Program-made: the position numbers and the translations under genes
Assembly (NCBI RefSeq): GCF_902497745.1
Contig: NZ_CABVHJ010000019.1
Coordinates: 62,001 to 126,000 of the forward strand
From: Pseudomonas fluorescens
GTDB lineage: Bacteria; Pseudomonadota; Gammaproteobacteria; Pseudomonadales; Pseudomonadaceae
Direction of reading: 5' to 3'
Length of the DNA: 64,000 nt
Part shown: positions 34,771-43,301 of the stretch, piece after piece
Position numbering within the stretch: position 1 is the first letter of the stretch
How the letters are laid out: each line of letters starts with the position of its first letter
Notes under the pieces: generated by a model
What the model saw: the letters and a program-made list of their open reading frames with translations, nothing else
Told to the model about the DNA's origin: nothing
Database searches by the model: none

Positions 34771-35342
34771 AACACTGTGATCAGGTATTTGTCGTAGCCC
34801 GCCACGCCGATCTGCGATGACACCGCAAAGGTGTCGACGCCGATCGTCAGACTGCCGAAGTAGCCGTCCTCCGGGTCGTCGTCTGCAAGGGGGCGTAACG
34901 CTAGCCGAACGGCATCGTCATCCACGGCAGTGCAATTCCAGACGCAGGGCAGATGCAGGCGCCCTGCCCAGGCCTCCTGGTACGACTGCGGTTGTTGATC
35001 ATCACTGGCAATGGCGACACTCAGAGCGATGCACGTGAAGGCAGTGTGCCGATCCGGGTAAAGGCTGGTGAAACGAACGATGCCCTTACTGTCGGTCGAC
35101 TGGCTGCCGCACAGAATGTCGGTGCCAATGCGCTGCTCGATGCGGACCACGGCGCCGCTGACCGGCTCGCCGGTCATGGCATCAACCAGGCCCAGACGCA
35201 ATATAAGGGGCAAGCCTTCGATACCCGCGCTGATGTTGCGCACCTTGCCTTGGCTGTTGTGCCAATCGAAACTGCCCACCACGGGCAACTGGCGCGGGCG
35301 CAGGGCGTTGGCTGATAAAGCTACAGATTGATGGTCGTCCAT
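34767..35342 (-). CDS. Degenerate intradiol-dioxygenase-like protein
   Basis: A 191-residue protein whose middle resembles the beta-sandwich of intradiol ring-cleavage dioxygenases: LPLILRLGLVDAMTGEPVSG (strand and turn), then DSKGIVRFTSLYPD. In true enzymes the following segment carries Tyr and two His that bind iron (pattern GWYPGR...HIH). Here it reads RHTAFTCIALSV, so the ligands are missing and catalysis by that mechanism is unlikely. There is no signal peptide. It may be a binding or scaffolding protein. The fold assignment is inferred by eye. Confidence 0.7.
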   Translation of the reverse strand: MDDHQSVALSANALRPRQLPVVGSFDWHNSQGKVRNISAGIEGLPLILRLGLVDAMTGEPVSGAVVRIEQRIGTDILCGSQSTDSKGIVRFTSLYPDRHTAFTCIALSVAIASDDQQPQSYQEAWAGRLHLPCVWNCTAVDDDAVRLALRPLADDDPEDGYFGSLTIGVDTFAVSSQIGVAGYDKYLITVF

Positions 35343-35444
35343 GAGGCGTTCTCTCTTCCGTAAGATGAACGCAGATTAGCGTCACGCAAACGCAGTTGTG
35401 CGGTAACTATGTATCGCCTGATGTCCCGGCACTTTCTTCAAGGC

Positions 35445-35477
35445 AAAAAAAAACGGTGCACCGACCAAGCGCACCGT
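35445..35477 (-). terminator. Terminator of zwf-pgl-eda operon
   Basis: An ACGGTGC/GCACCGT stem with a nine-base T-run on the minus strand, about 40 bp past the eda stop. Confidence 0.85.
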
Positions 35478-35514
35478 AAAGCCGTAGAACACACAACGAA
35501 GTGTCTGGTAACAA

Positions 35515-36180
35515 TCAGTCCAGCAGCGCCAGTGCCTCGGCGGTGCATTCCTGAATACGGGCCCAGTCGCCGTTCTTGATCCACTCCGGATCAAGCATCC
35601 AGCTACCGCCCACGCACATGACATTTTTCAGCGCCATGTAGTTCTTGATGTTGGCCGGGCCGACGCCGCCAGTCGGGCAGAATTTCACTTCGCCGAACGG
35701 GCCGCCGAGGGCTTTGATTGCCGCCACGCCACCACTGACTTCAGCCGGGAACAGCTTGAAGCGGCGATAACCCAGACCGTAGCCTTCCATGATGCCGGAG
35801 GCGTTGCTGATGCCCGGCAACAGCGGAATCGGGCTGTCGACGCTGGCTTCCAGCAAATCACGGGTGATGCCCGGGGTGACGATGAACTGCGAACCGGCAG
35901 CTTCGGCAGCCGCGAGCATGTTGCGATCGAGCACGGTGCCGGCACCGGTCATCAGTTCCGGGCGCTGGTCGCGCAGGATCTGGATGGCTTTGAGGCCGAA
36001 CTGCGAACGCAGGGTCACTTCCAGCGCGGTGAGGCCACCGGCAGCCAGAGCGTCGGCCAGCGGCAGCACGTCCTGTTCGCGAGCGATGGTGATCACCGGC
36101 AGGATCCGCGCTTTGGCGCAGAGGCTGTCGATCAGGGCAACTTTGTCCGCCATGGAAACGGTCGGGGATGGGGTTGTCAT
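35515..36180 (-). CDS. eda: 2-dehydro-3-deoxyphosphogluconate aldolase (KDPG aldolase)
   Basis: A 221-residue class I aldolase that splits KDPG to pyruvate and glyceraldehyde-3-phosphate, the last Entner-Doudoroff step. The Glu of LEVTLRS, the Schiff-base Lys of RRFKLFPAE and the phosphate-binding CPTGGV are intact. I chose the ATG at 36180 (AAGGA upstream). The longer open frame overlaps pgl and is not homologous. It is the third gene of zwf-pgl-eda, 17 bp after pgl, controlled by HexR. Confidence 0.96.
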   Translation of the reverse strand: MTTPSPTVSMADKVALIDSLCAKARILPVITIAREQDVLPLADALAAGGLTALEVTLRSQFGLKAIQILRDQRPELMTGAGTVLDRNMLAAAEAAGSQFIVTPGITRDLLEASVDSPIPLLPGISNASGIMEGYGLGYRRFKLFPAEVSGGVAAIKALGGPFGEVKFCPTGGVGPANIKNYMALKNVMCVGGSWMLDPEWIKNGDWARIQECTAEALALLD

Positions 36181-36197
36181 AGCGGCTGTTCCTTGGC

Positions 36198-36911
36198 TCA
36201 TGGGCACCAGTAAATCTCTAACGTAGGTTGCAGAAACGCGCGCACCGGCATGGCGGCGACGTCGTCGGATGCCAGTGCGGCATTCAGGGTGGTCAGTTTC
36301 GATTGACCGGAAATCGACAGAATCTTGTGCTTGGCCGAGGCCAGCAGCGCACGGCTCATGGTCAGGCGCTGACGCGGCACGCTTGGCGCCAGCATCGGCC
36401 AGCAACGGCGTGTGCCATCGGCCTGCAGAGCTTCGGCAAGGTTCGGGCTGTCGGGGAACAGCGACGCGGTGTGGCCGTCATCGCCCATGCCCAGCACCAG
36501 CACGTCAATCGGCGGCAATTCGGCGAGCAAGCGGTCAGCCTGTTCAGCAGCCTGCTCGACGTTGGCCGCCGCGCTATACAGGCTAAGGAACTGCGCCTTG
36601 GCCGCCGGGCCTTTGAGCAAGTATTGCTTGAGCAAACCGGCATTGCTGTCAGCGTGTTCAACCGGTACCCAGCGCTCATCGGCGAGGGTCACGACGACCT
36701 TCGACCAGTCCAGATCCTGCTTGGCCAGGTGCTGGAAAAACGCCACCGGGCTACGACCGCCGGACACCACCAGCACCGCGTTGCCGCGCGCGGCAATGGC
36801 GTCGCTCAATTGCTTGGCAACGTTCAGCGCCAGACCTTCGGCCAACAGCACCGGGCTCTTGAATTCGTGAGCGTTCACGCCCGCAGGCAGTTGCACATTA
36901 GATATCGCCAT
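36198..36911 (-). CDS. pgl: 6-phosphogluconolactonase
   Basis: A 237-residue enzyme that hydrolyses 6-phosphogluconolactone. It has the sugar-phosphate isomerase-like fold with VVSGGRSPVAFFQHL near residue 47, VVTLADERWVP near 72 and the MGDDGHTASLFP motif near 140. Its start overlaps the end of zwf by 14 bp, so the two are coupled. It is the second gene of the operon. Confidence 0.95.
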   Translation of the reverse strand: MAISNVQLPAGVNAHEFKSPVLLAEGLALNVAKQLSDAIAARGNAVLVVSGGRSPVAFFQHLAKQDLDWSKVVVTLADERWVPVEHADSNAGLLKQYLLKGPAAKAQFLSLYSAAANVEQAAEQADRLLAELPPIDVLVLGMGDDGHTASLFPDSPNLAEALQADGTRRCWPMLAPSVPRQRLTMSRALLASAKHKILSISGQSKLTTLNAALASDDVAAMPVRAFLQPTLEIYWCP

Positions 36912-38364
36912 ACCACGACCTCCCGTCCCGCGTGATCAATGCAATGGAGCTCATCGGCCCCCACGACCCGGCCGCATACGGCTTGGGCGCGTCACCGGAT
37001 TTTTTCCACCCGGCGATCAGCTGGTCACACCACTTCCACGCGGCTTCGATTTCATCTTTACGGACAAACAGGTTCTGATTGCCGTTCATCACTTCCAGCA
37101 ACAACCGCTCGTAGGCATCGGGGATCCGCGCGCTACGCCAGGTGTCGGAGAAATTCAGTTGCAGCGGACCGCTGCGCAGTTGCATGCCTTTGTCCAGGCC
37201 CTGCTCTTTGGTCATCACGCGCAAGGAAATGCCTTCGTCCGGTTGCAAACGGATGATCAGTTTGTTGCTGATCTGCAGGCGTTGTTCCGGCGCAAAAATG
37301 TAGTGCGACGGTTCCTTGAAGTGGATGACGATCTGCGACAGTTTCTGCGGCATGCGCTTGCCGGTACGCAGGTAAAACGGCACGCCGGCCCAGCGCCAGT
37401 TGCGGATATCGGCACGCAGAGCGACGAAGGTTTCGGTGTCGCTCTGGGTGTTGGAATTCGGTTCTTCGAGGTAACCCGGTACGGATTTGCCTTCGCTGTG
37501 ACCGGCGATGTACTGGCCGCGCACCACTTGCGTGGTCAGGCCTTCGGGGCTGATCGGCGCCAAGGCCTTGAGCACTTTTACCTTCTCGTCACGGATGCTG
37601 TCGGCGGACAGGTCAGCCGGTGGGTCCATGGCGATCAGGCACAGCAGCTGCAACAGGTGATTCTGAATCATGTCGCGCAGCTGGCCGGCCTTGTCGAAGT
37701 AGCCCCAGCGGCCTTCGATGCCGACCTTCTCGGCCACGGTGATTTCCACGTGGGAGATGTAATTCTGGTTCCACTGGGTTTCGAACAGGCTATTGGCGAA
37801 ACGCAGGGCAATCAGGTTCTGAACGGTTTCTTTGCCCAGGTAGTGGTCGATGCGGTAAGTGCGGTTTTCCGGGAAGAACTGCGCCACGGCGTCGTTGACC
37901 TTGCGCGACGATTCGAGGTCGGAGCCAATCGGTTTTTCCAGCACCACGCGGGTGTTTTCTGCCAGGCCGACTTTCGCCAGGTTCTCGCAGATCGCGCCAT
38001 ACACCGCTGCGGGTGTGGCGAAGTAGGCAATCATGCGTTGCGTGCTGCCAGCCAGTTCGGCCAGCGCCACATAATCTTCAGATCTGAGGAAGTCGACGTG
38101 CAGGTAGGTCAGGCGTGCGAGAAAACGCTCGGCGACGGCCTCGTTCAGCTCTTTGCCCACATAACGACGCAGTTCGGCGGCGATGAACGCCATGTGCTGT
38201 TGCTCGGAACCTACTTCACGGGCCAGCGCGATGATGCGCGTGTCCTCGTGCAACAGGTCGGCGCCATCGAGGTGATAAAGGGCAGGAAACAGCTTGCGCA
38301 GGGCCAGATCGCCAAGCGCGCCGAACAAGGCAAAGGTGCACGGTTCAACCGTAATCGAAGGCAT
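36898..38364 (-). CDS. zwf: Glucose-6-phosphate 1-dehydrogenase
   Basis: A 488-residue dehydrogenase of normal length. The NADP-binding N terminus reads FALFGALGDLALRKLFPALY. VVLEKPIGSD near 142 and the catalytic YRIDHYLGKETVQN near 170 are intact. It is the first gene of zwf-pgl-eda. A HexR-like operator lies upstream at 38432, and AAGAACAA lies just before the start, a possible Hfq/Crc site. Pseudomonads often carry more than one zwf; this is the one linked to hexR. Confidence 0.96.
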   Translation of the reverse strand: MPSITVEPCTFALFGALGDLALRKLFPALYHLDGADLLHEDTRIIALAREVGSEQQHMAFIAAELRRYVGKELNEAVAERFLARLTYLHVDFLRSEDYVALAELAGSTQRMIAYFATPAAVYGAICENLAKVGLAENTRVVLEKPIGSDLESSRKVNDAVAQFFPENRTYRIDHYLGKETVQNLIALRFANSLFETQWNQNYISHVEITVAEKVGIEGRWGYFDKAGQLRDMIQNHLLQLLCLIAMDPPADLSADSIRDEKVKVLKALAPISPEGLTTQVVRGQYIAGHSEGKSVPGYLEEPNSNTQSDTETFVALRADIRNWRWAGVPFYLRTGKRMPQKLSQIVIHFKEPSHYIFAPEQRLQISNKLIIRLQPDEGISLRVMTKEQGLDKGMQLRSGPLQLNFSDTWRSARIPDAYERLLLEVMNGNQNLFVRKDEIEAAWKWCDQLIAGWKKSGDAPKPYAAGSWGPMSSIALITRDGRSWYGDI

Positions 38365-38369
38365 GATGT

Positions 38370-38377
38370 TTGTTCTT
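38370..38377 (-). promoter_or_regulatory. Hfq/Crc-type CA motif before zwf
   Basis: AAGAACAA on the coding strand, five bases before the zwf ATG, matching AAnAAnAA. It would overlap the ribosome site. Confidence 0.45.
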
Positions 38378-38431
38378 TTATCAAGTTAAGCTACAAATAC
38401 CTTTTTTCAAGGCATCACTCAAGGGAAAATG

Positions 38432-38446
38432 TAGTAATAACCACAA
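38432..38446. promoter_or_regulatory. Probable HexR operator, zwf/hexR
   Basis: On the minus strand TTGTGGTTATTACTA, one mismatch from TTGT-N7-ACAA. It lies in the 217-bp divergent gap 67 bp upstream of zwf and could serve both genes. Confidence 0.65.
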
Positions 38447-38581
38447 CATTTTCGCAAAATACAGATTCCGAGTGGTGGTCGGTCGGAGCCATCAGTAGGA
38501 TAGGCCACCGTTACGGGCCATATCAAAGGCCCAATTTGCATAGCCCGGCGCACCTTTGCGCAGGTGAATTAGGAATTCCAT

Positions 38582-39451
38582 ATGGACCGCGTGCGAAATT
38601 TACTGGAACAGATCCAGAGTCGCCTTGAAGACCTGAACAAGGCCGAACGCAAAGTCGCCGAGGTGATCCTGCTCAACCCGCAGCAGGCCACCCGCTTCAG
38701 CATCGCCGCCCTCGCCCAGGCGGCGTCGGTGAGCGAGCCGACGGTCAACCGTTTCTGCCGTTCGTTCGGTGTCAGCGGCTATCCCGAGCTCAAGCTGCAA
38801 CTGGCGCAGAGCCTGGCCAGCGGCGCGGCCTATGTCAGCCGCGCGGTCGAGGCCGATGACAATCCCGAGGCGTACACGCAGAAGATTTTCGGCAGCGCCA
38901 TCGCGTCGCTGGACAGTGCCTGTCAGGCGCTGGACCCGAACCTGATCAGCCGCGCTGTCGACCTGCTGATTCAGGCGCGACAGATCCACTTCTTCGGCCT
39001 CGGCGCTTCGGCACCGGTGGCACTCGATGCGCAGCACAAGTTCTTCCGCTTCAACCTCGCCGTCACCGCGCACGCCGATGTGCTGATGCAGCGGATGATT
39101 GCCTCGGTGGCGCACACCGGTGAGTTGTTCGTGATCATTTCCTACACCGGCCGCACTCGTGAGCTGGTCGAAGTGGCGCGCATCGCTCGTGAGAATGGCG
39201 CTTCGGTGCTGGGCCTGACTGCGGAGAATTCGCCGCTGGCCAAGGCCAGTACCTTGAGCCTGAACATTCCGCTGCCGGAAGACACCGACATTTATATGCC
39301 GATGACGTCGCGGATCATTCAGCTGACCGTGCTGGATGTGCTGGCGACGGGGATGACCTTGCGTCGCGGGGTGGATTTCCAGCCGCATTTGCGCAAGATC
39401 AAAGAGAGTTTGAATGCCAGCCGGTATCCGGTTGGGGATGAGTTCAACTAA
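38582..39451 (+). CDS. hexR: HexR, RpiR-family repressor of the Entner-Doudoroff genes
   Basis: A 289-residue regulator with an N-terminal HTH_6 domain (IAALAQAASVSEPTVNRFCR, residues 40-60) and a C-terminal SIS domain that binds the sugar phosphate (HFFGLGASAPVALDAQ near 138). In pseudomonads HexR represses zwf-pgl-eda, edd-glk-gltR and gap-1 until KDPG binds. It is divergent from zwf, and matching operators occur at four places in this window. Confidence 0.95.
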   Translation: MDRVRNLLEQIQSRLEDLNKAERKVAEVILLNPQQATRFSIAALAQAASVSEPTVNRFCRSFGVSGYPELKLQLAQSLASGAAYVSRAVEADDNPEAYTQKIFGSAIASLDSACQALDPNLISRAVDLLIQARQIHFFGLGASAPVALDAQHKFFRFNLAVTAHADVLMQRMIASVAHTGELFVIISYTGRTRELVEVARIARENGASVLGLTAENSPLAKASTLSLNIPLPEDTDIYMPMTSRIIQLTVLDVLATGMTLRRGVDFQPHLRKIKESLNASRYPVGDEFN

Positions 39452-39472
39452 AGATCAAAAGCACCCTCATCG

Positions 39473-39669
39473 GAACGCCGCCCGCCCAGCCCTCTCCCGG
39501 AGGGAGAGGGGGCCGACCGAGGTGTCTTGCGCTATACATCGACCTGAAATATCCAGTCGATTATGGATTCAGCACTGCTCTTTCATTTCGGCGTAACTCT
39601 TCAGCATCCCCCGATCGGTCCCCTCTCCCTCCGGGCGGTCCGACGTTTCGGGAGGGCTAGGGTGAGGGG
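39473..39669. repeat. Composite MITE-like element, copy D
   Basis: Left and right terminal hairpins each carry an insertion. The right one, GGGCGGTCCGACGTTTCGG, is the exact complement of the insertion in the left hairpin of copy A. The interior has CGACCTGAAATATCCAGTCG. It lies between convergent hexR and the mutarotase gene. Confidence 0.8.
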
Positions 39670-39689
39670 CTACGATGTGACTGACACAC

Positions 39690-40544
39690 TCAAGCCGCCG
39701 CCCACGCCTGCAAACTCAAATGCGCCTTCTCCCCCGGCGCCAGATGCAGGCTGTCAGTCCCACCCGCCGCCGCTTCCACGCACACGAACTCGGAAATCTC
39801 ATCCCACGTCACGCCCAACAACGGCCGCGCGCCCGGATGCCAGACCACCGTGTCGGCACTGTCGCCGGTATCGATGCACAACTCACGCTGCCAGGCGTGA
39901 TCCTTCAGCTGCAATTCACCGTCATGCTGGAATACCCGCTGACACCCGCCATCCACCCGCAACTCGCCTTCCTGCTGGCAAACCTGGCGATTCAACTGGT
40001 CATAACCCTGCGCCCCTTCGAGCCCAGACAGCGCTATCTCACCAACATCGCCAATACGCCAGTAAGCGTGCAAAGCCTGGCTCAACTGGCACGGCATGTC
40101 GTCCTGATGCTCGGTGCTCAGGCGTAATTCCATGCGTTCGCCTAGATGTGCGTGCAGGTCAACCTGCCAGTCGCACAGCTGCAATTGCCAGTGCAGGCGC
40201 ACGCCATCTTCGGCGCTGCTGCTGTCGAGCAACTTCCAGTCGAGCAAACGCGCCCAACCATGCGATGGCCAGGCGTTTTCGCTCGGATGACGGCCATACC
40301 ACGGCCAGCACACCGGCACGCCACCGCGAATGGCACCTACGTGCGGCCACTTCGCCGCACACCATAACCACGGCTTTTGCCCGCGCGGCTGAAAGTGCAG
40401 CAACTGCGCGCCCTGACGACTGAACACCGCCTGGCACAGTGGGTGATCGATCACCAACACGTCGCGCATCTGATAGCGCTCCCAGGCGAACACCGGTTGT
40501 TCACGCAGGGATTTGAAGAAGCGTTGTAGCGGATGCTCATGCAT
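39690..40544 (-). CDS. D-hexose-6-phosphate mutarotase (YeaD family)
   Basis: A 284-residue aldose-1-epimerase-type beta-sandwich of the YeaD family. Segments such as GAQLLHFQPRGQKPWLWCA, RGGVPVCWPWYGRHP and HGWARLLDWKL are typical. The enzyme speeds interconversion of the anomers of glucose-6-phosphate, which suits its place among the glucose genes. It follows oprB after a strong terminator, so it may have its own promoter. Confidence 0.92.
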   Translation of the reverse strand: MHEHPLQRFFKSLREQPVFAWERYQMRDVLVIDHPLCQAVFSRQGAQLLHFQPRGQKPWLWCAAKWPHVGAIRGGVPVCWPWYGRHPSENAWPSHGWARLLDWKLLDSSSAEDGVRLHWQLQLCDWQVDLHAHLGERMELRLSTEHQDDMPCQLSQALHAYWRIGDVGEIALSGLEGAQGYDQLNRQVCQQEGELRVDGGCQRVFQHDGELQLKDHAWQRELCIDTGDSADTVVWHPGARPLLGVTWDEISEFVCVEAAAGGTDSLHLAPGEKAHLSLQAWAAA

Positions 40545-40589
40545 TTGCCACGGTCCTGAAATCGACTTTCACAGGGCGGCGCTTGCCCC

Positions 40590-40619
40590 AAAAAAAAGCG
40601 GACAGCCTTGGCTGTCCGC
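40590..40619 (-). terminator. Terminator of gts-oprB transcript
   Basis: A perfect 10-bp GCGGACAGCC/GGCTGTCCGC stem with a 2-base loop and eight T on the minus strand, 39 bp past the oprB stop. Confidence 0.9.
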
Positions 40620-40657
40620 AAATATGCGCACATAGAGAGGAGCTTATCGCAGACGCG

Positions 40658-42007
40658 TTAGAACGTAGACTGAATTTTCAGGCCCGCGACCAATGCGTTG
40701 TCCACTTCATCCACACCACCCGGGTGAGTGATGTACTGCAGGTTAGGACGTACGGTCAGCCAGTTGGTGACGTGGAAGCCGTAGTTGATCTCGTAGTTGT
40801 ATTCGGTTTCACGAATCGGCGAGAACACCGGATTGTCGTAATCCGACACACCGTTGGAAACGTTCAGCAGCTCGGCGTTTTTCTTCACGTCATCGTTGAC
40901 GTGGATACGCGCCGCGCCGATACCGACGTCATCCTTCGGACGCGCGTCGAACGGGCCTTTGTAGACAAACATCACCGACTGGTAGTTGTCGATGAAGTTG
41001 GTGTCTTTGTCGTGGAACGTGGCGTTAGCCGCGATGTTCAGACCGCGAGTCGCATCACCGTTGTGGCTGGTGAGTTGCTGTTGCGCGACGAACCAGTAAC
41101 CGCTTTTGCTGTTGTGAGATTTGTAGGCGTCGCCCGTGGTGGCGGCGTCGAAACCGTTGACGTCTTCACGAACGTCGTCAGCATCCGCCGTGCTCTTGTA
41201 GTAACCGACGCGGTATTCGCCCGGCAGGCTGTTGACCTTCGGCGACCAGACCAGCTCGACCGGCAACACAGTACCTTTGGTACCGCTGCCGCTCAGCTTG
41301 AAGCCGTTGCCGTGTTCCAGCTGCGACGGGTTCTGGTTGTACGCACCGATCTGCGCGTAGAGCTCGTCGTTGATGTTGTACTTCACACGGATCGCGGCCT
41401 GGCTGACGGGCCAGTTGTACCAGATGTTGGTCGCCCAGTTACCCACTTGGGAGCCGCAGAACGCCAGGTTCTGGAAGTCGCACGGGAAGGTGTTGAAGTC
41501 TTCGCCTTCACCGAAGTAACCGGCCTTGACGTCGAGTTTGTTGTCGAAGAACTGGTGCTGAATCCACAACTGGGTCAGACGCACCATGTGGCCACGGCCG
41601 TAAACTTCTTGCGAAGAACTCAAGGTGCCGGCACGCGGATCGCCAACGCGGTCGTTGGAAATGTTGTAGCCATTACGGTTGGTCAGCTGGATCTTCGCTT
41701 GGGTGTTATCCCAGCCCCACAGCTTTTGCAGATCGAGTGCCACGCCCAGACCGAACTGGTCGCTGTAGCGTCCGGTCTTGTCACCGTTGTAGCCGCCGTG
41801 CAGGTTGGCGCCCATTTCCCCAACGTAGTCGGCCTTGATGTCGATACCCTGCTCGATCAGCTTGGTCCGCTCGCCACCCCAGTCACCGGTCATCCATTTC
41901 GAGTCGGAGCTGAAGGCATCCGCCGCCATGGCGTTACCGGCCAGCACCAAGGCCGCCGCAGCTGACACTTGGCAGATCAACCGGGCATTGACGTGTTTCT
42001 TTTTCAT
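40658..42007 (-). CDS. oprB: Carbohydrate-selective porin OprB
   Basis: A 449-residue outer-membrane porin. The signal peptide ends at AAALVLAGNAMA (about residue 29). The mature protein begins DAFSSDSKWMTGDWGGER, a mark of OprB, and finishes with a strand ending in Phe (LVAGLKIQSTF). It admits glucose and some other sugars to the periplasm, where GtsA binds them. AATAACAATAAA lies before the ribosome site and suggests Hfq/Crc control. It lies downstream of gtsABCD. Confidence 0.95.
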   Translation of the reverse strand: MKKKHVNARLICQVSAAAALVLAGNAMAADAFSSDSKWMTGDWGGERTKLIEQGIDIKADYVGEMGANLHGGYNGDKTGRYSDQFGLGVALDLQKLWGWDNTQAKIQLTNRNGYNISNDRVGDPRAGTLSSSQEVYGRGHMVRLTQLWIQHQFFDNKLDVKAGYFGEGEDFNTFPCDFQNLAFCGSQVGNWATNIWYNWPVSQAAIRVKYNINDELYAQIGAYNQNPSQLEHGNGFKLSGSGTKGTVLPVELVWSPKVNSLPGEYRVGYYKSTADADDVREDVNGFDAATTGDAYKSHNSKSGYWFVAQQQLTSHNGDATRGLNIAANATFHDKDTNFIDNYQSVMFVYKGPFDARPKDDVGIGAARIHVNDDVKKNAELLNVSNGVSDYDNPVFSPIRETEYNYEINYGFHVTNWLTVRPNLQYITHPGGVDEVDNALVAGLKIQSTF

Positions 42008-42022
42008 CCCTACATCCTCGTC

Positions 42023-42034
42023 TTTATTGTTATT
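42023..42034 (-). promoter_or_regulatory. Hfq/Crc-type CA motif before oprB
   Basis: AATAACAATAAA on the coding strand, immediately before the GAGGA ribosome site of oprB. Confidence 0.55.
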
Positions 42035-42103
42035 AACTGTTTTTATCTAACGCGGTTTACATAAATTGCGATGGATTACAGGCAATCCACCGCGTGCTCC
42101 TTT

Positions 42104-42129
42104 GTGGGGGCGAGCAGGCTCGCTCCCAC
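42104..42129. repeat. REP-II element, copy 5, single compact hairpin
   Basis: Only one GTGGGGGCGAGC / GCTCGCTCCCAC hairpin, with no spacer, lies between oprB and gtsD. It is a solitary REP rather than a pair. Confidence 0.8.
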
Positions 42130-42138
42130 ATTTGTTCT

Positions 42139-43299
42139 TCAGCGGCCTTTGAATTGCGCCACGTTCGCAGACCGCGCATCGGTCTGTGGTTGGCCGGCAG
42201 TGCCGAGGCGCTCGCCGGTCTTGGCATCGAACAACAACACTTTCGACGGATCGAATTGCAGCGTCAGGTTCTCGCCCACCTGCGGTGCCACGTCTGGAGC
42301 CAAGCGGCAGCAGACCTTGGTTTCGTTGAGATTGACGAACACCAGGGTGTCCGGGCCGGTCGGCTCGGTCACCTGCACTTCGGCACGAATGCTCGGCAGG
42401 CCATTGCCCTCGCCGTTCGCCAAGACGATTTGTTCCGGGCGCAGGCCGAGGATCACTTCGCGATCTTCAAGGCCGGCGTCCTGCATGCTCATCGGCAACT
42501 CGCAACGCGCCTGACCACTGTCGAGCAGCGCCAGCAGACGACCGTCCTTGCGTTGCAGGCGCAGCGGGATGAAGTTCATCGGCGGCGAACCGATGAAGCT
42601 CGCCACGAACAGGTTGGCCGGGTTGTTGTAGATGTCTTTCGGCGTGCCGAACTGCTGAATGATGCCGTCCTTCATCACCGCCACTTTGTCGCCCAGGGTC
42701 ATCGCTTCGATCTGGTCGTGGGTCACGTAGACCGTGGTGGTTTTCAGGCGCTGGTGCATCAGTTTCATTTCGGTGCGCATCTCGACGCGCAGCTTGGCGT
42801 CGAGGTTGGACAGCGGTTCGTCGAACAGATAAATCTTCGGTCGACGTGCCAGTGCCCGGCCCATCGCCACACGCTGTTGCTGGCCACCGGAGAGCTGACC
42901 CGGCTTGCGATTAAGCAAGTGTTCGATCTGCAGCAGCTTGGCCACGCGCGCGACTTCTTCATCGATCGCCGACTGCGGCATCTTGCGAATTTTCAGGCCG
43001 AACTCGATGTTCTCGCGCACGCTCATGGTCGGGTACAGCGCGTAGGACTGGAACACCATGGCGATGTCGCGATCCTTCGGGCTCATGCCGCTGACGTCCT
43101 GATCACCGATCATGATCGCGCCGCCGGTGATGGTTTCCAGGCCGGCGATGCAGTTCATCAGGGTCGACTTGCCGCAGCCCGACGGGCCGACGAGGATCAG
43201 GAACTCACCGTCCTTGATCGACAGTTCGATGTTCTTCAGGGTGTCCGGCAGGCCGGCACCGTAGGTCTTGTTGACGTTGCGAAGTTCGAGCGTTGCCAT
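42139..43299 (-). CDS. gtsD: Glucose ABC transporter ATP-binding protein
   Basis: A 386-residue MalK/UgpC-type ATPase. The Walker A is GPSGCGKST (near 38), the signature LSGGQQQRVAMGRAL (near 135), Walker B IYLFDEPLSNLD (near 154) and the H-loop TVYVTHDQIEAM. The C-terminal 140 residues form the MalK-type regulatory OB domain. It drives glucose import with GtsA, GtsB and GtsC, and starts 2 bp after gtsC. Confidence 0.95.
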   Translation of the reverse strand: MATLELRNVNKTYGAGLPDTLKNIELSIKDGEFLILVGPSGCGKSTLMNCIAGLETITGGAIMIGDQDVSGMSPKDRDIAMVFQSYALYPTMSVRENIEFGLKIRKMPQSAIDEEVARVAKLLQIEHLLNRKPGQLSGGQQQRVAMGRALARRPKIYLFDEPLSNLDAKLRVEMRTEMKLMHQRLKTTTVYVTHDQIEAMTLGDKVAVMKDGIIQQFGTPKDIYNNPANLFVASFIGSPPMNFIPLRLQRKDGRLLALLDSGQARCELPMSMQDAGLEDREVILGLRPEQIVLANGEGNGLPSIRAEVQVTEPTGPDTLVFVNLNETKVCCRLAPDVAPQVGENLTLQFDPSKVLLFDAKTGERLGTAGQPQTDARSANVAQFKGR

Positions 43300-43301
43300 G
43301 A

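Noticed and set aside
36181..36405. Extension of eda by 75 residues
   Set aside because: It overlaps pgl in another frame and is not part of KDPG aldolase, whose start at 36180 has AAGGA upstream.
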